A DNA stretch of 64,000 bases from Candidatus Zixiibacteriota bacterium (lineage in GTDB: Bacteria > Zixibacteria > MSB-5A5 > GN15 > JAAZOE01), in assembly GCA_023138975.1 (NCBI GenBank), contig JAGLON010000033.1:81396-145395 (forward strand), in the 5' to 3' direction. The notes below the pieces were generated by a model that was not told where the DNA came from, ran no database searches, and saw only the letters and a list, made by a program, of their open reading frames with translations. Below, one piece after another: positions 50,716 through 58,349 of the stretch. How positions within the stretch are numbered: position 1 is the stretch's first letter; each line of letters starts with the position of its first letter. The position numbers and the translations under genes were made by a program.

Positions 50716-51681
50716 ATGTATATAGGAAACTTAAACATTAAAGGGGTTGTGTTTTGCGCCCCAATGGCAGGGATTTCAAATACCCCGTACAGGATTCTGG
50801 CCCGGAGATTTGGTGCCGGAGTTGTTTACTCGGAAATGGTTTCAAGTCATGGACTTGCATATAATAATGATAAGACGAAAATCATGCTCGATTTTCTGCC
50901 CGAGGAAAGCCCGATTGGTATCCAGCTTTTTGGAGCCGAGCCTGATATTATGCTCAAAGCGGCAAGAATTGTCTCAGAACGCAAACCGGATATTCTCGAT
51001 CTCAATTTTGGTTGTCCGGCCAGGAAAGTTGTCCGAAAAAACGGGGGAGCGGCGATTCTAAAAGATTTAGGGCTGACCCGTGCCTTAGTCGAGGCGGCTG
51101 TGGAAGGCAGTTCGATGCCGGTGACGGTAAAAATTCGTTCCGGATGGGATGAACTAACAAAGATTTATATTGAGGCAGGGCAGGCCTGTCAGGAGGCCGG
51201 AGCCTCGGCCGTGACCCTGCATGCGCGCACCCGCAGTAAGGGATTTTCCGGGAGTGCTGATTGGAGCGATATCAAACGTCTGAAGGAAAACCTCGATATC
51301 CCGGTCATTGGTAACGGCGACGTCAAGACCGGACCGGATGCCCAACGGATGTTTGAGGAAACCGGTTGCGACGCTGTGATGATTGGTCGTGCCGCTATGG
51401 GGAACCCGTGGGTTTTTCGAGAGATTACTCAGTTTCTTGAAACCGGAGAAGAACATCCGAGACCGACACCCGAGGAGCGGATTGCCATAGTCGGCGAGCA
51501 TGCCCGGCTTTTGGGGGGAATAATAGGCGAGAGGCATGCGCTTTTGAATATGAGAAAACACACTGCCTGGTATCTGAAAGGTTTGCACGGTGGAGCGGTT
51601 GTGCGCAGCAAAATCAATACGCTGGAATCGTATGAGGCTCTCGATGAACTCCTCTCAGACTTCCTCAAGGATTATAAATAA
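50716..51681 (+). CDS. dusB: tRNA-dihydrouridine synthase
   Basis: APMAGISNTPYRILARRFGAGVVYSEMVSS; LNFGCPARKVVRKNGGAAIL; VIGNGDVKTGPDAQRMFEETGCDAVMIGRAAMGNPWVF. Confidence 0.95.
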   Translation: MYIGNLNIKGVVFCAPMAGISNTPYRILARRFGAGVVYSEMVSSHGLAYNNDKTKIMLDFLPEESPIGIQLFGAEPDIMLKAARIVSERKPDILDLNFGCPARKVVRKNGGAAILKDLGLTRALVEAAVEGSSMPVTVKIRSGWDELTKIYIEAGQACQEAGASAVTLHARTRSKGFSGSADWSDIKRLKENLDIPVIGNGDVKTGPDAQRMFEETGCDAVMIGRAAMGNPWVFREITQFLETGEEHPRPTPEERIAIVGEHARLLGGIIGERHALLNMRKHTAWYLKGLHGGAVVRSKINTLESYEALDELLSDFLKDYK

Positions 51682-51761
51682 TCAGCAGCAGGAATCTTCA
51701 TGTGGCTTCTAGTCCACCTTTGCTACGTGCATAGGCATGGGGCACCGATTCCGATAGATTG

Positions 51762-51978
51762 ATAAACACACCTCCCACTCTCTGGGCACAGGACTATAGC
51801 CTTTATTTCCCTTCTCTAGAGGGGACCTGTAACAACCTGTTGTATCATTGTTACTTTTATAAAATGACCAATACACAAGCCAAAGATAAAATTAGATAGT
51901 AGCTATTAGCATTGTTGTATAAAATATTCAACAACATCCCCTCTTGAGAGGGGTACGCGACAGCGGGGGGTGTGTTGA
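51762..51978. repeat. Imperfect inverted-repeat (MITE/REP-like) intergenic element
   Basis: Left end GATAAACACACCTCCC vs right end GGGGGGTGTGTTGAC; paired CTCTAGAG and CCCCTCTTGAGAGGGG palindromes inside. Confidence 0.45.
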
Positions 51979-52070
51979 CTTATGGCACAAGTTAATTAGT
52001 TTTGTCTATTTAGAAAATCTTATGAGCGTAAGCGAGTTAGATTATCTTAATCCCGCGTTTTAATGCGGGA

Positions 52071-52244
52071 CGACGAGTACCATGGCGTTTTCCATTCGGA
52101 AATGGGTTCACTCATCTGCGACGAGTACTTCGCGTTTTTCATATTAACGTATATTTTTTCGGACCCATTTCTTTAAAAAGCCTCATTACTTCTTATCACA
52201 CAAAACGTTATAGCGAATTGGGTTCACTTGTCTGCGACGAGTAC
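52071..52244. repeat. Short dispersed direct repeats (3x CGACGAGTAC; 2x 25-bp GGGTTCACT[CT][AG]TCTGCGACGAGTAC)
   Basis: CGACGAGTAC at 52071, 52119 and 52235; the 25-bp copies at 52104-52128 and 52220-52244 differ at two positions. Confidence 0.7.
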
Positions 52245-52484
52245 CTTGTGGATCGTCATTTTTAGGGGTATAAACCTTTTTGTACTAAGATTTAATGATT
52301 TATTGGATAGATATCGTCTGTTTAAAATTATTGTATTCAATGGTATCCTTATCTGATTCTGTTTATTATATTGATTAAGTCGGGATTAGTAGTATATTGG
52401 TAGTGAAATTGTTATCCGTGTAGTTTTATTGTCTATACCACATGGGTGAACTACTGAATTTCTTTTCAAGTAGGTAGGTTGGAA

Positions 52485-53222
52485 ATGAATTGGAATATAC
52501 CGACAATTCTTAATCAAACGGTCTTGTGCATCTGTTTGTTATCAGGCGTTGTATTCTCTCAAGATTTGGAAGTGTACGAAACCAACCAGTTTGGAATCAA
52601 GAACATAACTCCTAGCATTATCATTGACGAGAATAGTCTTACTGGAGATTACGATGTCTATTCGGTAAACAAGTATGGGCTGAGGAAGATCAGTCCTGAT
52701 GCCATAATTGAAAATAATGAGTATCTTGGTTCGTGGAAAGTATATCGAGTTAGTGACTATGGAATAAAGGACTTCATTCCCACAGCGGAGGCTGAGGAGA
52801 ATGCAGTCGATGGGAGTGTCCGTATATATGATGTGAATGAGTTGGGGCTAAAGGATATCACTCCTTCCACTATTATCGAACGACAGTCTTACTCTGATGA
52901 AATAAAACTCTATGATGTTAATGATTACGGAATCAAGGATCTTTCACCATTCGAGGTCATCAGAAAACAAGGTGATAACTACAATGTTTATAAAGTGAAT
53001 GAATATGGGGTGCCGGAGATTACTCCAACGAGAGTAATTGAAGTAAAAAAACAACCTCAGGTCTTTGGTATAGTGCTTCTACCATCTATTAAACAGATCA
53101 AATTTGATCCCGGGCATATGAAGCTCAAGGCAATTTATCGTGCTAATGAAATGCCAGACAGTCTGCGTGAGAAAGAGGGATGGAAATCAAGCAAGCCAAA
53201 AAGGAAGGTTGGGGAGGAATGA
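52485..53222 (+). CDS. Secreted repeat protein with six ~28-aa repeats, function unknown
   Basis: Signal peptide (ILNQTVLCICLLSGVVFS), then six units with consensus xxxVYxVNxYGIKDITPSxIIExNxxxG. Confidence 0.85.
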   Translation: MNWNIPTILNQTVLCICLLSGVVFSQDLEVYETNQFGIKNITPSIIIDENSLTGDYDVYSVNKYGLRKISPDAIIENNEYLGSWKVYRVSDYGIKDFIPTAEAEENAVDGSVRIYDVNELGLKDITPSTIIERQSYSDEIKLYDVNDYGIKDLSPFEVIRKQGDNYNVYKVNEYGVPEITPTRVIEVKKQPQVFGIVLLPSIKQIKFDPGHMKLKAIYRANEMPDSLREKEGWKSSKPKRKVGEE

Positions 53223-55667
53223 TTGGTGGCTGGTAATAATCTTGAAGAACACATTCGTTGTCGGTATTGTGGTGCACCATTGAGATTCCCAAGAACTAAT
53301 GAGCAATTAACAATTACTTGTCCGCGATGCGATTCCGTTTTTTTTCACAATGTGCCAAAGGAGTCTCGATTGGACCGGAAAAAGATGATCTGGGGAAGTT
53401 TAATTATCGCAGTTGTAATTGCATCGGTTTGGTCGGGCCAAAGCAATCAACAGTGGAAACCAAATTCAACCTATGAAAGTTGGGTAACAATTTCCTATAG
53501 TGGATTAATTGATAGAGAAACACTTACACATAACGGAGAAACTGTTGGGGCTATTATATCACAGATTCCACATTATGAAGATGAATACAAAGGCTTAGTT
53601 CAACCATATCTGGAGCCCTTTTCTATTTTATGTCATGATGTCATACTCTCAATAAATGGTCCTGATACCCTACCCTTAATAAACATTTTGAACCATTATC
53701 CAATTGGTTCAGCCCAACCGGCATGGGTGGCGCTATTCAGAGAAGGGCATTATCAGTTATACTATAATAAAAAAATAATCAGGGTTTTTATTAAGGGCGC
53801 ATATGTGTCACATAGCCTTGAAAGACATCAATCCGTGATTAGGCATGCGATAAGAGATGTTATTAATAGTGAACATACGGCAATTGAAAAAATTGAAATT
53901 TATTCATTCTTAAATGACTATGCGCCAACATCGATTCGTTTAAATACTGAGCCGCTTTCTTTTACACTCGATGAGTTTGATTTGGCACCTCGAAAAAAGT
54001 CCATAGACCTGGAAAGTATTGAAGAGTTCTTGAATGAAGGAGTAATCTTGAAAGCGGTTGAGGTTGATGCTAACAATGACCTTTACTTTTATGGCAGAAA
54101 GGCTGAGAATCAGACCTTGGCAGGTTCTCCTATATCTCTGGCAGACCTTGCCGTGATATACAGATCAATATTTCACTACGGTTACAATTCACCATACATT
54201 AGTTTGGATAAACATGAGGACAATAGATTCGCAAAAGTTAATTTTGGAGGCAATTTAGAGAACACACATGCTGGTCATGTTGTGTTGGAAGCAGATAAGT
54301 TATTTAAGGCTTTAAGCACAGGGCTTGATCCAAATACGCATAAGGTGATAACAAAACAGATAAGACAAAACGTACCGAGCTTTCTTACTGAAGATGAAAG
54401 ATCGCTACAGGAGAGATCTGACTCTAGCCATATGCAGATTCGCTACTGGTTTTATCCCGATTCAATTGGGACGGTTACGGACGGTTCCATTGGGGCTATC
54501 CTGACTCACCAATTTCTTGCAGACGTGGAGCGAATGGACATATCTGCCAGCGTGGGGAATGCTGTTCGAAGCACCATTGAACACCTCAATCGCAATTACG
54601 GCCAGTATGAAAAGGCATTTATGGCTTTCCGGGAGCTAAGTACTGTCGGCAGAATAATGTCCCTTATCAACTGGTTAAAGGGAATGGAAATGGATACCAG
54701 AATTGAGTTGGATGAATTACTTTCGGTGGAAATACCTGCGTTTACGACACAGAAGAAAACTAAGAAAATGCTGGCGGTAACAGCAATAGCATATCCCGAA
54801 TACTCCAGTCTTACAACTCGAAATGTGCGAGAATATTCAAAAAGTTATTACATATCTAATCTGTTGGATAAGTATGACCCTAAGAGTACGGACAGTATAT
54901 TCCTTAAGGCTGCAAGTGCTTATTACGAAGGACTAGACGCAAATGACCTAACGCCATCACGATACCGAGAGTTACAGTCTCAGGTCGAGTATTACACTAA
55001 GCTGATTACTGCCCACGAGCTTAAGATGATATCCCTTGATGGACAAATTAAGACCAGTGAACGGACCCTCAATAATAATAACTATAGTGCAATAAATCGA
55101 CATAATGAGTTGGTAGATGAATACAATAGCCAACTGCAAATACAGGACGATAATATTAATAAGTGTAATTCGACGATTGACGAATTAAATAATATGAATA
55201 TAATGTTAAACTGTATAACATCAATAGGCGGCGGGATAAGTCTTCGCCCCAATAAGTTCAAGCAAATTGCTCACTCCAAAAACGCACCCAAGATCAGAGA
55301 AATTACTTCTCTGAAGAGTAAAATACGTTCTGTGGGTAAAATCGCAAAATCTGGCAACTGGATTAGAAGTAACGCAGGTAAAGGTGGAGCTAAACTGAAT
55401 TCTTTATCTGTCAGAGAATGGAGCCTATCTAAATCCGCCAATGGTTCAATAGAGCACGATTATGTATCGGGTAAGAGTAATTGGCTAACTGTATCAGTTT
55501 CCCAAGAAGGAGGAGGATGGCGATCTGAGATAAATGTCAATGGTTTCAATGATATTGTTGAATATTCTGAAGGAAGAAACTCGCTTCAAGTGACACACAG
55601 TAGTTTAAAAGTTTCAGGGCTGGGAAGTATTTCCGCGGATGGAAAAAGGATCGTGTTTAGCCAGTAA
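53223..55667 (+). CDS. Zinc-ribbon / single-TM / large unknown domain protein
   Basis: TTG 53223 or GTG 53226 start, adjacent to the previous stop. CRYCGAPLRFPRTNEQLTITCPRC (two CxxC), KKMIWGSLIIAVVIASVWSG TM, about 500-aa domain, N/Q-rich coiled-coil-like segment, beta-rich C-terminus. Confidence 0.85.
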   Translation: MVAGNNLEEHIRCRYCGAPLRFPRTNEQLTITCPRCDSVFFHNVPKESRLDRKKMIWGSLIIAVVIASVWSGQSNQQWKPNSTYESWVTISYSGLIDRETLTHNGETVGAIISQIPHYEDEYKGLVQPYLEPFSILCHDVILSINGPDTLPLINILNHYPIGSAQPAWVALFREGHYQLYYNKKIIRVFIKGAYVSHSLERHQSVIRHAIRDVINSEHTAIEKIEIYSFLNDYAPTSIRLNTEPLSFTLDEFDLAPRKKSIDLESIEEFLNEGVILKAVEVDANNDLYFYGRKAENQTLAGSPISLADLAVIYRSIFHYGYNSPYISLDKHEDNRFAKVNFGGNLENTHAGHVVLEADKLFKALSTGLDPNTHKVITKQIRQNVPSFLTEDERSLQERSDSSHMQIRYWFYPDSIGTVTDGSIGAILTHQFLADVERMDISASVGNAVRSTIEHLNRNYGQYEKAFMAFRELSTVGRIMSLINWLKGMEMDTRIELDELLSVEIPAFTTQKKTKKMLAVTAIAYPEYSSLTTRNVREYSKSYYISNLLDKYDPKSTDSIFLKAASAYYEGLDANDLTPSRYRELQSQVEYYTKLITAHELKMISLDGQIKTSERTLNNNNYSAINRHNELVDEYNSQLQIQDDNINKCNSTIDELNNMNIMLNCITSIGGGISLRPNKFKQIAHSKNAPKIREITSLKSKIRSVGKIAKSGNWIRSNAGKGGAKLNSLSVREWSLSKSANGSIEHDYVSGKSNWLTVSVSQEGGGWRSEINVNGFNDIVEYSEGRNSLQVTHSSLKVSGLGSISADGKRIVFSQ

Positions 55668-55688
55668 GGATATGATGAATTAATAGGC

Positions 55689-55735
55689 GTCAAGACCGCA
55701 GGCAATAGTGCCCACGCAGTGGGTAGGTTTTTGAC
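55689..55735. repeat. Palindromic intergenic repeat, copy 1
   Basis: GTCAAGACC...GGTTTTTGAC outer stem, TGCCCAC-GCA-GTGGGTA inner stem. Confidence 0.7.
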
Positions 55736-55744
55736 ATGTACTTA

Positions 55745-55759
55745 TCGTGCTTCGCACGA
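55745..55759. repeat. Perfect hairpin TCGTGC-TTC-GCACGA between the two palindromic copies
   Basis: 6-bp perfect stem with 3-nt loop. Confidence 0.5.
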
Positions 55760-55761
55760 AT

Positions 55762-55807
55762 GTCAGGAGCACGGGCTATAGTGCCCACATAGTGGGTAGC
55801 TCCTGAC
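55762..55807. repeat. Palindromic intergenic repeat, copy 2
   Basis: GTCAGGAGC...GCTCCTGAC perfect 9-bp outer stem with the same inner core GGCTATAGTGCCCACATAGTGGGTA as copy 1. Confidence 0.75.
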
Positions 55808-56038
55808 CTACTCAAAGAGATTACTTTGCTTTCGGGATTGGCTTTTAATTCCTTCCTCATGTGTGATACTCCCGCAGTACAAATTCCCACAAAAATCTAT
55901 TGCTATGGATATAACCGGCTCGTATATTCCTTAAATTGTATAAGTGTATATGTTTATGCATATCTGCATAGTATGACAAAAATAAGCCGCCCCGAGCGGT
56001 GTTGAAAATATATTGCAAGAAAGGAAACCTGAAGCACT

Positions 56039-56998
56039 ATGAAGATTCTGACTATTGCCGACCAAAAAGTAAATGTCCTATCCAACGTCAGCTTTGAAGC
56101 TATCGGAGCCGCCAAATCTCTCGGCGGTGAAGTCTGCACCGCTCTGCTGTGCGGAGAAGCCGGAGAAATGGCTAATCAGCTTTCGGCCAAAGGCAGCAAA
56201 GTTTTTGTTTTTGCTCATGCCGAACTGACCAATTTCAATGACGAAGCCTATGCCAGTATTATTAAAACTCTTATAGACCGGGAAAAACCGGATGTTGTCA
56301 TCGGGAGCGCGACCTTTTACGGCAAGGCTCTCATGGCTCGCCTCGCGGCGTTGTGCGGCGGCGGATTGGCCTCAGACTGTACCGGATTGTCTCTTGAAGG
56401 TGATGCCGTGACGGCTCTGCGACCAGCCTATGGCGGAAATGTTTTTTATACGATTCAGAATAATGCCTCGACCTCATTCTTCGTAACAGTTCGCCCCAAA
56501 GCTCTCCCGGAAGCAGGAGACGATGGTGGCGGAGAAGTTATCACCGAGACGGTTGACGAGGCGATGCTAAATACAAAAGCTAAAGTTAAGGAACGGGTTG
56601 CCGGCTCGGGCGGTAAGGTTAGTCTGACCGAGGCCGATATCGTGGTTGCTGCCGGTCGTGGAATTCGCGGAGCTGAAAACGTTGGCATGATTGAAGAAAT
56701 GGCTGATTCGATGGGAGCCGCTTTTGGTGCGTCCCGGGCGATTGTTGATGCCGGGTGGACCGAATATTCTAATCAGGTTGGCCAGACCGGTAAGACGGTT
56801 AATCCCAAGCTTTATATTGCCATCGGAATTTCGGGAGCGGTTCAGCACATAGTCGGCATGCGCGCATCAAAGACCATTGTCGCCGTCAACCGTGATAAGG
56901 ATGCTCCGATTTTCAGCATCGCCAATTATGGCATTGTGGGTGATTTATTCGAAATCGTTCCGGCTCTGACGAAAAAATTCAAAGAGGTTATGCAGTAA
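56039..56998 (+). CDS. etfA: Electron transfer flavoprotein alpha subunit
   Basis: MKILTIADQKVNVLSNVSFEAIGAAKSLG...VAAGRGIRGAENVGMIEEMADSMGAAFGASRAIVDAGW...GKTVNPKLYIAIGISGAVQHIVGMRASKTIVAVNRDKDAPIF. Confidence 0.96.
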   Translation: MKILTIADQKVNVLSNVSFEAIGAAKSLGGEVCTALLCGEAGEMANQLSAKGSKVFVFAHAELTNFNDEAYASIIKTLIDREKPDVVIGSATFYGKALMARLAALCGGGLASDCTGLSLEGDAVTALRPAYGGNVFYTIQNNASTSFFVTVRPKALPEAGDDGGGEVITETVDEAMLNTKAKVKERVAGSGGKVSLTEADIVVAAGRGIRGAENVGMIEEMADSMGAAFGASRAIVDAGWTEYSNQVGQTGKTVNPKLYIAIGISGAVQHIVGMRASKTIVAVNRDKDAPIFSIANYGIVGDLFEIVPALTKKFKEVMQ

Positions 56999-57030
56999 GC
57001 TAAACAGAATTTAGTATGACCCCGTCTTTG

Positions 57031-57205
57031 GACTGTTGAAAAAGGGTTGTTCTGTCAGGTCTTGCGGCCGCCTTTGGCGGACGTGTGACCAGACAGTCCT
57101 ACATACAATGCGTTAGTCACCAATTAGGATCGTTGGGGTCACACTCCCGTAAAACGGGACCAAGACCCCCAACGGAACGGGAAGCGCAGTATTTTTCAGC
57201 AAGTC
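57031..57205. repeat. Nested inverted-repeat intergenic element, about 175 bp
   Basis: Outer GACTGTTGAAAAA / TTTTTCAGCAAGTC; internal hairpins CTGTCAGGTC...GACCAGACAG (57052-57096) and CGTTGGGGTC...GACCCCCAACG (57131-57174). Confidence 0.65.
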
Positions 57206-57246
57206 TTTTTCAGGCGGGGTTTTTATTTGCTTAAGTTGTTGTTGGG

Positions 57247-58170
57247 ATGAAAATGAAGAAAATTGCCTCAGTCGATATCGGAACTAACTCAGTACTCTAT
57301 TCGCTTTTTGACGTTACCGGTAAAAACAGGCTAACCGAAACCCATTTTGAACGGCATTCGCCGAGAATCGGCAGTAATATGACCGGTTCAAAGAAGCCTC
57401 GAATTACCGAGACCAACTATCAAACTCTCCTGAAAATTATCCGGCGTATTGTAAAACATGCTGATAAAAATCAAGCCGAGGCGGTTTTGATTGGCGCGAC
57501 AAATCCATTTCGAATTGCTCAAAACGGGACTCAAATCAAAAAGTCTCTGGAATGGGAAATAGGTGTCCCGGTCAATATCCTGACTCCCAAACAGGAAGCA
57601 GAGATGTCCTTTCTGGGAGCGATCGGGCCTTTGGCGGATAATAAAACTTCGATGATAATTGATTTGGGCGGAGGTTCAACTGAGTTTGTCGCTTATCGAG
57701 GAAAACAAAGAACGGTATTTAAATCTATACCTGAAGGGGCCGTGAGTTTAACCGAGAAGTTTGATACTCGTTTAGAAGCTGACAAAAAGCGGTTTTCAGA
57801 GTATGAGGCATCTTTGAAGGGATACAATCGGAGTCTTGCCGGTATAAAGAGGCATGTCGATGGCAAAATAGTTTTAGTCGGCGGGACTTCATCAGCTTTG
57901 GCGTGGCTATTGGATAATTCTTTTCATCTGAAAGCAAAAGGAACTGATATTTCCTTGAAAGAACTGACATTTCTGGTAAACATGATTTCAGGGTTGAATC
58001 TGACCTGTCGGCGGCAGTTATTGTCAATTGATAAAAAACGGGCAGAAATCATTTTTGCTGGAGCTTTTTGGCTCCTTTATTTGTTTAATAGATTAGATAT
58101 CAAAAAGGTTCAGGCAAGTCCGCGCGGGTTGCGTCATGGAATGGCGTTGGAATTTTTGGAAGGAATGTAA
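57247..58170 (+). CDS. Ppx/GppA-family phosphatase (exopolyphosphatase-like)
   Basis: IASVDIGTNSVLYSLFDV; TPKQEAEMSFLGAIG; MIIDLGGGSTEFVAYRG; VGGTSSALAWLL. Confidence 0.92.
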   Translation: MKMKKIASVDIGTNSVLYSLFDVTGKNRLTETHFERHSPRIGSNMTGSKKPRITETNYQTLLKIIRRIVKHADKNQAEAVLIGATNPFRIAQNGTQIKKSLEWEIGVPVNILTPKQEAEMSFLGAIGPLADNKTSMIIDLGGGSTEFVAYRGKQRTVFKSIPEGAVSLTEKFDTRLEADKKRFSEYEASLKGYNRSLAGIKRHVDGKIVLVGGTSSALAWLLDNSFHLKAKGTDISLKELTFLVNMISGLNLTCRRQLLSIDKKRAEIIFAGAFWLLYLFNRLDIKKVQASPRGLRHGMALEFLEGM

Positions 58171-58349
58171 CGGTCACTGCTTGACTTTACCGGTTAATTG
58201 AGTAGATTGCCTGACCACAGGAGGAGCCTATAGCAACCTGTTAACGTGTTTGGTTTTATTGAAAAAGAAGATAAATTATTGGCTGGCCGCAGTTCCGCCT
58301 CACGGATGGAGTGTGCGGTATTTTTTATATTAAAAGGATGGATACGTAT

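Noticed and set aside
52071-52244. Possible CRISPR array
   Set aside because: Only 2-3 imperfect repeats with unequal spacing (48 and 116 nt) and no cas genes.
55690-55890. 66-aa minus-strand ORF over the palindromic repeats
   Set aside because: Composed mainly of the repeat elements; codons explained by the palindromes.
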